From: Phyllobacteriaceae bacterium
GTDB lineage: Bacteria > Pseudomonadota > Alphaproteobacteria > Rhizobiales > Rhizobiaceae
Reading direction: 5' to 3'
DNA: 35,910 bases
Assembly: GCA_023954255.1 (NCBI GenBank)
Contig: JAMLIH010000026.1
Span: 1-35,910, forward strand
The first letter of the stretch is position 1. Each line of letters opens with the position of its first letter. Made by a program: the position numbers and the translations under genes. Below are positions 16,639 to 25,809 of the stretch, in pieces. Under the pieces are notes generated by a model. It had not been told where the DNA came from and made no database searches. It saw only the letters and a list, made by a program, of their open reading frames with translations.

Positions 16639-17556
16639 TCACACAGAAGGTATGCGGATGTTTCCCGAACCGACCGGAACCGCACTGCCGCTGACGCGGA
16701 CGGCGGAAATCGTACTGTCGGCCACATCGATTTCCAGACCAAGCTCGCTGCGGCGGCCCATTTCCACACCCTGCAACAGGCAAAGCCGGCTGGTCCCCTC
16801 TTCAATCGCATCGCTGCGCAAGAGTTGTGCAGCCAGAATTGCCGTTGCCGAACCGGTTGCCGGATCCTCGGGGATACCGGCCGTGGGCGAAAACATGCGC
16901 GCCTGATAGTCGGTGCCATCCCCGCCGGGCGTGTAGAGATAGGCGCTGTCGACCTTGGCCGCAGCGATCATTTTGCTCCAATGGGGTTCCCGGGGCCCGG
17001 CGCGGCCGAGTGCAGCAAGTGATGCGACGGGAATGTAGAGAAAGGCCGGGCCACCGATGTGAACGCCCGGCACATGGCTGCCGAAGCCAATATCCGTTTC
17101 ATCGAGGCCGAGGGCAGCGGCGGCCAGTTCCGCGGAAGGCGCGTCACCGTTGTGCGCGACGGGAACGACGGGTGCGGTGAACTGCGCGGTTACAACGCCG
17201 CCAACACTCTCAACCCTGACCGGCACCAGACCGGCTTCCTCCTCCAGGGTGATGGCAGCCTCGAAATCATCCTTTCCGGCAAACTGCCTTTTAGCCAGAT
17301 GGATGGCGCAGCCGATGGTCGGATGGCCGGCAAAGGGGATTTCGTCGGTTGGAAAGAAAATGCGGACCTTTGCCGTGTGGGCGGGGTCGGCAGGCGTCTG
17401 AACGAAGATCGTTTCCGAGAGATTGAATTCCCGCGCGATGGTCTGCATCTGCGACGTGGTCAGCCCGTCCGCATCCTCGACAATCGCCAGCGGATTGCCG
17501 CTGAAGGGCTCTGCGGTAAAGACATCCATCGTGTGGAAGGGCAACAGGCGGGACAT
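16639..17556 (-). CDS. PhzF family isomerase/epimerase-like protein
   Basis: A 305-residue cytoplasmic protein of the PhzF/diaminopimelate-epimerase-like fold. It begins FHTMDVFTAEPFSGNPLAIV, has the catalytic glutamate in FNLSETIFV (E48, equivalent to PhzF E45), EIPFAGHPTIGCAIHLA, and in the C-terminal half FSPTAGIPEDPATGSATAIL, the second conserved loop. No phenazine genes are near, so phenazine synthesis is not implied; most homologues have unknown substrates. GGAGG six bases upstream supports the ATG at 17556. It is last in a minus-strand cluster with the small protein and the S49 peptidase. Confidence 0.93.
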   Translation of the reverse strand: MSRLLPFHTMDVFTAEPFSGNPLAIVEDADGLTTSQMQTIAREFNLSETIFVQTPADPAHTAKVRIFFPTDEIPFAGHPTIGCAIHLAKRQFAGKDDFEAAITLEEEAGLVPVRVESVGGVVTAQFTAPVVPVAHNGDAPSAELAAAALGLDETDIGFGSHVPGVHIGGPAFLYIPVASLAALGRAGPREPHWSKMIAAAKVDSAYLYTPGGDGTDYQARMFSPTAGIPEDPATGSATAILAAQLLRSDAIEEGTSRLCLLQGVEMGRRSELGLEIDVADSTISAVRVSGSAVPVGSGNIRIPSV

Positions 17557-17586
17557 GGAACCTCCGGCGGAAAGGGCTGCTGAAAT

Positions 17587-17778
17587 TCAGCTCGGATCCT
17601 TGTGCCTGGGACGGTAAACACCGTCCTCACCCTTTTCCAGCGATTCAACGGTCTTCATGTCTCGGGCAGATTCCTGATTGCGCAATTCCTCGCCAACGGA
17701 TTCCATCTGCCGCTTCAGGGCCCGCCAGGCATACCAGACCAAACCGCCAACAAGGCCCAGGGCGATCAGTTGCGGCAT
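17587..17778 (-). CDS. Small single-helix membrane protein
   Basis: A 63-residue protein with an N-terminal hydrophobic helix (MPQLIALGLVGGLVWYAWRAL) followed by a charged tail with coiled-coil character (RQMESVGEELRNQESARDMK) and EKGEDGVYRPRHKD. AGGAGGG just upstream of the ATG gives strong support for translation. It lies 14 bases downstream of the S49 peptidase gene and 30 bases before the PhzF gene, so is part of the same transcript. Similar short proteins accompany this peptidase in rhizobia in my recollection; function unknown. Confidence 0.8.
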   Translation of the reverse strand: MPQLIALGLVGGLVWYAWRALKRQMESVGEELRNQESARDMKTVESLEKGEDGVYRPRHKDPS

Positions 17779-17792
17779 TCAACCCTCCTTGG

Positions 17793-18668
17793 TTACAGGC
17801 CGTAGCGCGCCCACAATGCCCGTTCTTCGGCTGCTTCGGCAAGGCCTGCCGGCAGGGCTGCGGCGATTTCGCCGCCCAAACCGGAAGCAAGGCCCGTCGC
17901 CTGGACACCAACGGCAGGCACCGGCCTGCCGAGCAGATTGCGCCTTGCCTGCATCAGCTGAAGCTTCGTCTTGGGACCGTAGCGTTCCTTCATGACCGAG
18001 CTCATGTGCCCGAAACCGTCGATCAGGCCCTTTTCCTTTGCTACCCTGCCGGTCCAGTAGAGACCCGAAAAAATCTCGGGATCATCGGCCAGTCTGGAGC
18101 CACGCCGGTCCTTCACCATGGAGATGAAGACTTCGTGCATGTCTTCCTGCAAGGCCTTGATGTGGGCAACATCGGTCTTTTTCTCCGGCTGGAAGGGATC
18201 GAGCGAAACCTTGTTCTTTCCGGCGGTATAGACCCGGCGCTCAATGCCAAGCTTGTTGATCGCCTCGACGAAGCCGAAGGTTGCCGCAACGACGCCGATC
18301 GAACCGACAATGGAGGTTTCATCGGCGATGATCTCGTCGCCTGCCAGCGCGATCATGTAGCCGCCGGAAGCAGCCACATCCTCGACGAACATCACCACCG
18401 GCTTGTTCTTTTCCTCCGAAAGCTCGCGCACCCGGGAATAAATCAGCCGCGACTGGACGGGCGAGCCGCCGGGGGAATTTACCGAAATCGCCACAACCGG
18501 CGCATCCTTGACCTCGAAGGCACGCTGCAGCGGGCCTGCCACCGCCGCCAGCGACAGGTTCTGCCGCAACGGCGACGAAGACGCCATGATGGCGCCATGC
18601 ATGCGCACGACGGGAACGACCGTGTCCGTCTTTCTCAGGACAGAGGGCAGCAGTTTTGAAATTCTCAT
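17793..18668 (-). CDS. S49 family peptidase (SppA/SohB-like)
   Basis: A 291-residue serine peptidase related to signal-peptide peptidase A and SohB. The nucleophile is in FVEDVAASGGYMIA (S101), and the general base is a lysine about 50 residues later (K151/K153 in YTAGKNKVSLDPF). ISVNSPGGSPVQSRLIYSRV and SIVGSIGVVAATFGF are family motifs. No clear N-terminal membrane helix is seen, unlike SohB, so it may be cytoplasmic or membrane-associated. The start at 18668 (MRISKLLPSVLRK) matches related proteins and has GGATGG upstream; in-frame starts at 18689 or 18737 are possible. Confidence 0.9.
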   Translation of the reverse strand: MRISKLLPSVLRKTDTVVPVVRMHGAIMASSSPLRQNLSLAAVAGPLQRAFEVKDAPVVAISVNSPGGSPVQSRLIYSRVRELSEEKNKPVVMFVEDVAASGGYMIALAGDEIIADETSIVGSIGVVAATFGFVEAINKLGIERRVYTAGKNKVSLDPFQPEKKTDVAHIKALQEDMHEVFISMVKDRRGSRLADDPEIFSGLYWTGRVAKEKGLIDGFGHMSSVMKERYGPKTKLQLMQARRNLLGRPVPAVGVQATGLASGLGGEIAAALPAGLAEAAEERALWARYGL

Positions 18669-18784
18669 GAAACCATCCGCAAACAGCATGCTATCCGGTT
18701 TGACATGGGGAACAGACAGGCGAAATGCAAGTGCCACCTGGCAAAAGCGGCAGGTTCCACCGTTGCGCCAGATGCCGGCAAATG

Positions 18785-19594
18785 TCAGCCGAAGGTCACC
18801 CGGGCCTCGCCGTTCATCAGCGCCTCAGCCAGCTCCGTCGGTCTGCCGTCGCTTTCATGCAGGACCAGTCCCGGCATGATGGTCAGCGGCGCGCGTGAGC
18901 CCTTGACCATGCGAAGCAGGATGCGTTTGGCACCCTCATCGATCTTCGAGTGGACGGGAACGATGGAAATGGCGCCAAACCGGCCCTGGGCACAGGCAGC
19001 CACCTCGCCGATCTTCTCGGTGCGGTAAATCATTACCAGCATGCCGCCGGGCTTGAGAATGGCGGTCGCCGTCCTGATCCACGCATCGAGGCCGAAAAGG
19101 CCCATGACATGCGCCTCCGAGCGCAATGTGTCGGGAGAGGCGCGCTGGGCTTCGTGATTGTAGGGCGGATTCATGATCACGTAATCGAAGCTGTTTTCCC
19201 TGAGCCCTGCATCCTGGCGCTTGCTGCCGCTGAGCGTGACATCGGCCTGCAATACGCTGGCACGGCTGGCCAGGCCGAGGTTTGGCCGCAGCCGCAGATT
19301 TTTCATGGCGAGAGCCGCCATGCGGGCGTTCTTTTCGACCAGGGTAACTTTGAGTCCTGAATTGGATACGGCAGCGGCAAGGCCGGCAACGCCGGCGCCG
19401 GCGCCGAGATCGGCCAGTTCGCCAGCGGCATCTTCCGGCAGGGCGGCGGCAATCAGCAGCGCGTCGGAACCTGCCCGGTGGCCGGTTCCAACAGGCTGTT
19501 CGGCCTGGAACCTGCCACGGTAGAAATCGTCCAGCGAAGTCTCAAATTCCGCCAGCTCCGACAATGCCTTACTTCCTTGTACCGCTACGGCCAT
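18785..19594 (-). CDS. TrmN6-like SAM methyltransferase
   Basis: A 269-residue class I methyltransferase. The SAM-binding GxGxG is LADLGAGAGVAGLAAA, followed by acidic VTLVEKNARM. The NPPY catalytic motif typical of N6-adenine methyltransferases is in YVIMNPPYNH. GTGHRAGSDALLIAAALP near the N-terminus is characteristic of the tRNA1(Val) A37 N6-methyltransferase (TrmN6/YfiC) group. The target is likely tRNA adenine but not proven. With ATG at 19594 it overlaps the DUF2007 gene by 26 bases. A TTG at 19564, right after AAGGAAG and the DUF2007 stop, is an equally likely start. Confidence 0.88.
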   Translation of the reverse strand: MAVAVQGSKALSELAEFETSLDDFYRGRFQAEQPVGTGHRAGSDALLIAAALPEDAAGELADLGAGAGVAGLAAAVSNSGLKVTLVEKNARMAALAMKNLRLRPNLGLASRASVLQADVTLSGSKRQDAGLRENSFDYVIMNPPYNHEAQRASPDTLRSEAHVMGLFGLDAWIRTATAILKPGGMLVMIYRTEKIGEVAACAQGRFGAISIVPVHSKIDEGAKRILLRMVKGSRAPLTIMPGLVLHESDGRPTELAEALMNGEARVTFG

Positions 19595-19814
19595 TTGCTT
19601 TCAGAAAGTCCGCCAAACCGGCTTCGGTGAGCAGTCTGCGGGCCTTCTCCTCTTCATCTTCTCCAACCATTACACGGCGCGGGAGAATTCCGATCGAACC
19701 TTCCAGCACACTCATGTGCTGGTCGAGGACAAGGCACCCGATTCCGGCCTCACGGAACAGGGATTCCATGAGCGATATCGCCACCAGATCATTGGTTCGC
19801 ACCAGTTCGATCAT
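19569..19814 (-). CDS. DUF2007 domain protein
   Basis: An 81-residue cytoplasmic protein: MIELVRTNDLVAISLMESLF, REAGIGCLVLDQHMSVLEGS, RRVMVGEDEEEKARRLLTEA. This is the DUF2007 (putative signal-transducing) fold, related to PII-like ferredoxin-fold domains. In rhizobia it commonly precedes the TrmN6-like methyltransferase, as here. It opens the minus-strand cluster and is divergent from the polyprenyl synthase gene, with 217 bases between that hold no clear palindrome beyond GGCGG-TTTTG-CCGCC at 19827-19841. Confidence 0.85.
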   Translation of the reverse strand: MIELVRTNDLVAISLMESLFREAGIGCLVLDQHMSVLEGSIGILPRRVMVGEDEEEKARRLLTEAGLADFLKANGRSGTRK

Positions 19815-20031
19815 ATCTACCCACTTGGCGGTTTTGCCGCCTGCCCTAACCTCTTACGGATTTGGCGTACAGGCAAGTAACAGATCGGCGGCAGAGATAA
19901 CGTTACGGTTATTGCGAGTTGATGCCGGGGACGGAAGTTTTGGCCGTACGCGGGGGTCCAATGGGCAATCTGTCACGCTTGCGCGCGGCGGATGTTCCGC
20001 TAGAAGGAAGGGTGGAAGCCGGGAGTATGTG

Positions 20032-21066
20032 ATGTCAGGCGTAGTGGTACCTTTGGGCGGCGCAGGCGCGCGCGCGAAAAACAGCAAACCTGCCAGTATC
20101 AAGCCGCTGATGGATTTGGTGCAGGCGGACATGGAACTGGTCAACCGGCTCATTCTGTCAAAATGCGGCTCGGATGTGGAACTCATCCCGGAGGTCGCGC
20201 GCCATCTGATCGACAGCGGCGGCAAACGGCTGCGGCCGATGCTGACCCTCGCCTCCGCCTCGATGTGCGGCTACACCGGCAGCCATCACGTGACGCTGGC
20301 GGCAAGCGTCGAGTTCATGCATACCGCAACCCTGCTGCATGACGACGTGGTGGATGAAAGCGACCGGCGGCGCGGAAAACTTGCCGCCCGCATGCTGTGG
20401 GGCAACCAGGCCAGCGTTCTGGTCGGCGACTTCCTGCTCGGCCAGGCATTCCGCATGATGGTGGAAGCCGGTTCCATGCATGCGCTCGATGTCCTGTCCC
20501 ATGCAGCCACGGTGATCGCCGAGGGCGAAGTGATGCAGCTTGGCACGGCGCAGAACCTCGAAACCACGCAGGACGAATACATGGAGGTCGTGCGGGCAAA
20601 GACCGCCGCGCTGTTTGCGGCGGCGGCCGAAGTCGGCCCGATCCTTGCCGGTGCACCGAAATCGGCAATCTCCGCCTTCCGCTCCTACGGCAACAATCTG
20701 GGCCTTGCCTTTCAGTTGATCGACGACGCGCTGGATTATGGCGGTTCCTCGCAAACGCTGGGCAAGAACACCGGCGACGACTTCCGCGAAGGCAAGGTCA
20801 CCCTGCCGGTGCTGCTTTGCTTCCGCCGGGGTAGCGAAAAGGAGCGCACCTTCTGGCGCGAGGCCATCGAGCGCGGACAAACCGACGATTCCCGCCTTGA
20901 AGAAGCCATGCGGCTGATGCGCGAGCACAATGCGCTGGAAGACACGCTGGCAAGAGCGCGCCAGTTCTGCGAACTTGCCCAGGACGCGCTTGCGACATTC
21001 GAGGACGGCGCCTACAAGCAGGCTCTGACAGAAGTGCTGGAATACAGCCTGACTCGGGCAAACTGA
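20032..21066 (+). CDS. ispB: Polyprenyl (octaprenyl) diphosphate synthase
   Basis: Trans-prenyltransferase that elongates farnesyl diphosphate with isopentenyl diphosphate to the ubiquinone side chain. The 344-residue product has both aspartate-rich motifs: LLHDDVVDESDRRRG (D104, D105, D108) and QLIDDALDY (D231, D232, D235). GGKRLRPML and GKNTGDDFREGKVTLPVL are also present. An alanine stretch (KTAALFAAAAEVGPILAG) lies between. Chain length (eight or ten units) cannot be read from sequence. The start at 20032 has GGGAG seven bases upstream; the frame is open further upstream but without homology. The product probably supplies UbiA encoded at 4246. Confidence 0.94.
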   Translation: MSGVVVPLGGAGARAKNSKPASIKPLMDLVQADMELVNRLILSKCGSDVELIPEVARHLIDSGGKRLRPMLTLASASMCGYTGSHHVTLAASVEFMHTATLLHDDVVDESDRRRGKLAARMLWGNQASVLVGDFLLGQAFRMMVEAGSMHALDVLSHAATVIAEGEVMQLGTAQNLETTQDEYMEVVRAKTAALFAAAAEVGPILAGAPKSAISAFRSYGNNLGLAFQLIDDALDYGGSSQTLGKNTGDDFREGKVTLPVLLCFRRGSEKERTFWREAIERGQTDDSRLEEAMRLMREHNALEDTLARARQFCELAQDALATFEDGAYKQALTEVLEYSLTRAN

Positions 21067-21201
21067 TACGGTTTTTCGCCTTTTTTCGCCGCCGGGCGCC
21101 GTAATTTGATCGCAGTATTCCTTGATCAGGCAGGCCGACATGGCATATGCCGGTTAGACTGTATTGCCAAACCCGAACCAAGGCGAACCGAGGAATAGCG
21201 C

Positions 21202-23067
21202 ATGGAAGACAAGGCGGCCCGGAAAGACCTTCACAAGCGCAGGAAAACCCGGTCCACTTCAGGGCTGGTTTCGCTTTCCGCCCTGGCAGGCATGGCGTGC
21301 ACGATGGCACTGCTGCTGCCCTGGCCGGTGATTGCCGACAATTACCTCGAGAGCCTGGAATTCGACAGCGCGGCGCAGAAGATCGTCGATGCCAGCGACG
21401 AGTTGCCGTCGCTTTCCGGCAGTTTCCTTGCCGCCCAGAGCGCGGGCGCAAATGGCGATGAGGAAGAGGCCATCAAGAGCTATCGCCGGGCAATCGAACT
21501 CGATCCGGAAAACCAGAACCTCAAGCAGTCGCTCTTTGTGGCATTGACCGCCAATGGCGACATTCCGGCGGCGATCAAGCTGCTCAACGCCATTCCGACC
21601 GAAAGCCAGACGCAGAACATCAACCATGTCGTGGTGGCCGCCAATGCGCTGAAGCAGAAATCCTGGGGCCAGGCCCTTTCCCGCATAGACCGGGTCGCGG
21701 GTACCGATCTCGACGGCATGCTGGCGACCATCTTCGGCAGTTGGTCGCTTTACGGCGAACGCAAGATGGACGAAGCGCTGGCGCGGATTGACGGCATCGA
21801 CGGGCCGGACTGGGTATTGATGATCCGTGAATATCATGCCGGTCTCATGCTGAGCGCTGCAGGCCGCGACGGGGAAGCCGTTCCCCGTTTTCAGAAGGCG
21901 GTCGAATACCGGGCAGTGGCGGCAGCTTTGACCGAGACCTACATGCGGGCGATCGAAGGCCTGTCGCGGGCCCAGGCACGGGCCGGAAACCCTGAAGAAG
22001 CCCGCAAGGCTGCCATGGAAGGGCTGCGGCTGCTTTCCGACCATGCGCCGATGGAAGCCCTGCTGAAGATGCTTTCCTCCGGCGATGCAAAGATTTCACC
22101 GCTGATCGCCTCGCCGCAGCAGGGTGCTGCCGAAGTGTTCTTCAATGTCGGCACCGCCATCAGCCGCCAGGGCGGATTGCCTTTCGCCCAGGGGCACTTG
22201 CAGCTTGCCCGTTTTCTGGCGCCGGAAAGCGATGCCGTTCATTTCGCGCTCGGCAATGTCTACGAGGATCAGGACCGCTACGCGCAGGCAAACATGTTTT
22301 ACGGCGAAATCGATGCGCAATCGCCCTATTACCGCCGTGCGCAGCTTGAATATGCGCTCAACCTCAACCGCATGGAGCAGACACCCAAGGCAGTGGAAAT
22401 CCTGAACGGGCTGGTTTCGGAAGACCCGCTCGACATGATTACCGTGCTTTCGCTCGGCGGTGTCCATGCACAGCATGATGCCTTCGACAAGGCAATCGAG
22501 GTTTATTCGACCGCCGTGGACCGGCTCAACAGCCCCCAGCAATCCGACTGGCGGCTGTTCTACCGGCGCGGCATTGCCTATGAGCGCACCAAGCAGTGGC
22601 CGAAGGCGGAAGCCGATTTCAAGAAGGCGCTGCAGCTTTTTCCCGACCAGCCGGACGTGCTCAACTATCTGGGCTATTCCTGGATCGACCAGGGCATCAA
22701 CCTCGACGAGGGGCTGGCGATGGTGCGCAAGGCAGTGGAGTTGCGGCCCAATTCGGGTTTCATCATCGACAGTCTCGGCTGGGCCTATTACCGGCTGGGG
22801 AACCTGCCTGACGCGGTCGAATATCTCGAGCGGGCGGTGGAGTTGCGGCCGGACGATCCCATCATCAACGATCATCTGGGCGATGCCTATTGGCGCGTGG
22901 GCCGCAAGCTGGAAGCCAAGTATCAGTGGCAGCAGTCTTTGTCCCTGGAGCCTGAGGACGATTTGCGCAAGCAGCTGAATGCGAAGATTGCCTCGGGCCT
23001 GGAAGAGACCTCTGTGACTAAGTCCGCATCCGGTACGGTCGACGCCAAGCAGAAATCCTCGCAATAG
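21202..23067 (+). CDS. Secreted TPR repeat protein
   Basis: A 621-residue protein with a basic N-terminus and hydrophobic segment (SLSALAGMACTMALLLPWPV, about residues 24-44) ending in ...VIADN, likely a signal peptide or anchor. About ten tetratricopeptide repeats follow, clearest at AIKSYRRAIELDPENQNLKQ, AEADFKKALQLFPDQPDVLN, LAMVRKAVELRPNSGFIIDS and AVEYLERAVELRPDDPIIND. TPRs bind protein partners, here probably in the periplasm. GAGGAA seven bases upstream supports the ATG. In rhizobial genomes this gene sits between the polyprenyl synthase and ispE, as here; its role is not established. Confidence 0.9.
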   Translation: MEDKAARKDLHKRRKTRSTSGLVSLSALAGMACTMALLLPWPVIADNYLESLEFDSAAQKIVDASDELPSLSGSFLAAQSAGANGDEEEAIKSYRRAIELDPENQNLKQSLFVALTANGDIPAAIKLLNAIPTESQTQNINHVVVAANALKQKSWGQALSRIDRVAGTDLDGMLATIFGSWSLYGERKMDEALARIDGIDGPDWVLMIREYHAGLMLSAAGRDGEAVPRFQKAVEYRAVAAALTETYMRAIEGLSRAQARAGNPEEARKAAMEGLRLLSDHAPMEALLKMLSSGDAKISPLIASPQQGAAEVFFNVGTAISRQGGLPFAQGHLQLARFLAPESDAVHFALGNVYEDQDRYAQANMFYGEIDAQSPYYRRAQLEYALNLNRMEQTPKAVEILNGLVSEDPLDMITVLSLGGVHAQHDAFDKAIEVYSTAVDRLNSPQQSDWRLFYRRGIAYERTKQWPKAEADFKKALQLFPDQPDVLNYLGYSWIDQGINLDEGLAMVRKAVELRPNSGFIIDSLGWAYYRLGNLPDAVEYLERAVELRPDDPIINDHLGDAYWRVGRKLEAKYQWQQSLSLEPEDDLRKQLNAKIASGLEETSVTKSASGTVDAKQKSSQ

Positions 23068-23097
23068 AATCCGGTTCGCGATACGTCACGTCGCGAT

Positions 23098-24064
23098 ATG
23101 GAATTACGGGACATTGCTTGGGCGAAGCTCAACCTCACACTTGAGATTCTCGGCCGCCGCGCCGACGGCTTCCACGAATTGCGGAGTCTGGTTGCTTTTG
23201 CCGGCGTCGGAGACACGGTCGCGTTCGCTCCGAAGACAGAACCGAAATTGAAGATTGTGCCGCCGGGCGCAGACGCATCGCCGCGACGCGCGTTTGCGCT
23301 CGATGCCGCCGGTCCCTTTGCAACCGCGCTTGGCGAGGGAAATCTGATCTTGGATGCGGCCGAGGCTGCGCGCGCGCGCGTTCCCGCACTCGCTGAAGGA
23401 CGCTTCCGGCTGGTGAAGACGCTCCCCGTTGCGGCGGGGCTCGGCGGCGGGTCGGCCGATGCCGCGGCCGCGCTGAGATTGCTCGTGCGGGCGAGCGGCG
23501 GCGCTTTCGATCCACGACGATGCGGCGGCGATTGGTGCGAACTCGGCGCCAGCGTGCCGATGTGCCTTTTCCTCCTCGCCGTTGATCGCCCGCGGTGCGG
23601 GCACCGAGATCGAGAAGGCCGGCAGTTTGCCTGCTCTCGATCTTGTGCTGGTCAATCCAGGCGTTGCGGTTTCAACGCGAGGTTTTGAAGCTCTGAAGCG
23701 AAACAGATCATAACGCCGCCCTGCCCGAAAGACCGGACGCTGCAGAACTGATCAACTGGCTGGCACAACAGCGCAACGATCTCCAGCCTCCGGCGCTAAC
23801 GCTTGCTCCGGCCATTGGCGACGTGCTGTCGGCGCTGGAGCGATCAGGCGCCATCCTTCAACGCATGAGTGGTTCGGGGGCCACCGGCTTCAGCTTGTTG
23901 CCGGTTCATCGCAGGCACAGCAGGCGGCAGTGGCCATTGCTGCCGCGCAGCCCGGCTGGTGGGTCACAGCGACGCAGACCCGTGATTTCGGCATGGACAG
24001 AGTCCACATCCATAAAGCTGGTAGTGGCGGGTCTGGTGGAGAACATGCCATGGTACGTCGATGA
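23098..24064 (+). pseudogene. ispE: 4-(cytidine 5'-diphospho)-2-C-methyl-D-erythritol kinase, several frameshifts
   Basis: IspE phosphorylates CDP-methylerythritol in the MEP isoprenoid pathway. The reading frame starts at 23098 (DIAWAKLNLTLEILGRRADG) and contains the GHMP-kinase ATP loop VAAGLGGGSADAAAALRLL. It then breaks. Homologous text continues only by changing frame: +1 base near 23518, -1 near 23539 (restoring IGAELGASVPMCLF), +1 at 23572 (SSPLIARGAGTEIEKAGSLP), +1 at 23705 (DHNAALPERPDAAELINWLA) and -1 near 23898 (AGSSQAQQAAVAIAAAQPGW). Codon structure between breaks is intact, so the changes are recent or are base-calling errors. As the enzyme is normally essential, error is quite possible. 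The restored frame ends at 24064, overlapping moaB. Confidence 0.8.
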
Positions 24065-24597
24065 AAGCCGCCCCTTCATTCCCGTCAGGATTGCCGTGCT
24101 TACCGTATCCGACACGCGCAGTCTGGAAGAAGACCGTTCCGGCGCGACGCTGGTCGAGCGGCTCGAAAAGGCCGGCCACAAGCTGATCGACCGGGCAATC
24201 GTCAAGGACGATATTCCCGCCATCCAGGAACACGTCACCGCATGGTCGAAGCAGGAGGGTGTGGACGTGATCATCACCACCGGCGGCACCGGATTTACCG
24301 GCCGGGACGTGACGCCGGAAGCGCTCGAACCGCTGTTCGAGAAGACCATGGACGGATTTTCCGCCATCTTTCATCGCATCAGCTATGAAGATCGGAACCT
24401 CCACCATCCATGATCACCGGGCAACGGGCGGGGTGATGAACGCCACCTATGTGTTCTGCCTGCCCGGTTCACCCGGCGCCTGCAAGGATGCCTGGGACGG
24501 CATTCTTTCGCTGCAGCTCGACTACCGCCACATGCCCTGCAATTTCGTGGAAATCATGCCGCGGCTGGACGAACACCTCAAACGCAGCAAGGGCTGA
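24045..24597 (+). pseudogene. moaB: Molybdenum cofactor biosynthesis protein B, one frameshift
   Basis: MoaB/MogA-type protein of molybdopterin synthesis (adenylylation step). The first part, from 24045, reads MPWYVDESRPFIPVRIAVLT, then VSDTRSLEEDRSGATLVERL and the molybdopterin-binding DVIITTGGTGFTGRDVTPEA up to HRISYE. There the frame shifts by +1 (two bases missing or one extra) at about 24385. The rest follows in the new frame: KIGTSTIHDHRATGGVMNAT, CLPGSPGACKDAWDG and MPRLDEHLKRSKG. Both halves together give the normal length of about 180 residues. The ATG is preceded by GGTGGAG. With ispE next door also broken, sequencing or assembly error is as likely as gene decay. Confidence 0.82.
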
Positions 24598-24603
24598 AGC
24601 GGT

Positions 24604-25800
24604 TTACCGCTGCGATACCAGAACCCCGTCGTCGACAAGATCGCTGGGATAGAGGATGACCCGGTCGCCCGCCTCAAGCCCGGAGAGGATCTGCGCCGTC
24701 TCGTCGTTCAACTGGCCGACCCCCACCGGGGTCATCGTTGCCCGTTCCTCTCGCACGGTGAACACCGCCCACTGGCTGCCGTCACGAAACAGCGCGCCGA
24801 GCGGCACCTGCAGTGCGCTGTCCGACGACCAGATCTCGATGCGGGCAATGACCCGGTAGCCATGGCCCAGCCGTTCGGGAACCTCCTCAAGATCGATGAT
24901 CGCGTTGACCCGCTGCTCCTCGATGCCAAGCGCTGAAACCTTGGTGAAGGCGGAGGGCTCGATCAGGCGGACCGTTGCCGGGATGTCCTTCTCCCCACCC
25001 CATTCGGTAATCGACGCACGGGTGCCCGGATGAACCTTCGGCGCATCGGAGGACAGCAGATCGACGGCAACCTCAAGGTTGGACGTATCACCGATCTCGG
25101 CAATCTTCACGCCCTGGGTAACCGACTGCTCGGATCTGGCAGCAACCGACAAAACGACACCGTCGATGGGTGAATAGACCTCGACGCAGCAATCGCCGTT
25201 CGAGCGGCGGCTGCCGACACTTTCGGGCTGTTTGAGTTTCGCCGCCACGCTCTCGCGCTCTGCCTGGCGCAGCTTGATCGCCGCCTCGGCGCTGGCAACC
25301 TCCGCCTCTTTCAGTTTCATGTCACTATAGGTGCGCTCCAGCTGGCTGTCTGAAATCACCCGCGTCTTGGCGAGCCGCGAGGCACGCTCATACTCCGATG
25401 TGGCAAGATCGTAGGCCATCTGCGCGCGCGTACGGTCGACCTCGGCAAGGGCAATCGCCGAGTTCGCCGCTTCCATGGAGGCACGCAGTTCGGCGATGGT
25501 GCGCTCGTCCAGCAGCGGCGGGTCCTGGGGCTGGATGGAGGCAATAACGGTCTTGCCGGCTTCCACGCTCTGCCCCTCCTCGATGGTGGTGCGGTCGAGA
25601 TGGCCGGCAATGGGGGCCGATACGGCATAGACATCGCGAACCCGCGCAACGCCCTCTTCCTCGATGTGAACCGCCATCGGACCTGCTTGCGCCACCGCCA
25701 TGTCCACCGGCACCGGGCGTTCGCGCAGGGCAAGCCAGAAGCCGCCGATCACCAGTGCTGCAAGAATGACGAGGATTGCCCGTTTCAGCCAGGTTGCCAT
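24604..25800 (-). CDS. HlyD-family efflux adaptor of ABC exporter
   Basis: A 398-residue periplasmic adaptor with an N-terminal membrane helix (about residues 7-25, AILVILAALVIGGFWLAL). Next come a lipoyl half (APIAGHLDRTTIEEGQSVEA), an alpha-hairpin coiled coil at about 95-200 (IAELRASMEAANSAIALAEV, KLRQAERESVAAKLKQPESV) and the second lipoyl half (VYSPIDGVVLSVAARSEQSV). Beta-barrel and membrane-proximal domains end the protein. It links the inner-membrane FtsX permease to an outer-membrane exit duct, in the manner of MacA/DevB. It is last in the three-gene operon, nine bases after the permease gene. No TolC-type gene is present in the window. The substrate is unknown. Confidence 0.9.
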   Translation of the reverse strand: MATWLKRAILVILAALVIGGFWLALRERPVPVDMAVAQAGPMAVHIEEEGVARVRDVYAVSAPIAGHLDRTTIEEGQSVEAGKTVIASIQPQDPPLLDERTIAELRASMEAANSAIALAEVDRTRAQMAYDLATSEYERASRLAKTRVISDSQLERTYSDMKLKEAEVASAEAAIKLRQAERESVAAKLKQPESVGSRRSNGDCCVEVYSPIDGVVLSVAARSEQSVTQGVKIAEIGDTSNLEVAVDLLSSDAPKVHPGTRASITEWGGEKDIPATVRLIEPSAFTKVSALGIEEQRVNAIIDLEEVPERLGHGYRVIARIEIWSSDSALQVPLGALFRDGSQWAVFTVREERATMTPVGVGQLNDETAQILSGLEAGDRVILYPSDLVDDGVLVSQR

Positions 25801-25809
25801 GGCACTTTC

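Noticed and set aside
16639-17556. Phenazine biosynthesis
   Set aside because: Only a PhzF-like protein is present; no other phz gene is nearby and most PhzF homologues are unrelated to phenazines.
21067-21130. Possible terminator after the polyprenyl synthase gene
   Set aside because: T-rich runs and GGCGCC are present but no stem of more than five pairs with a following T-run could be formed.
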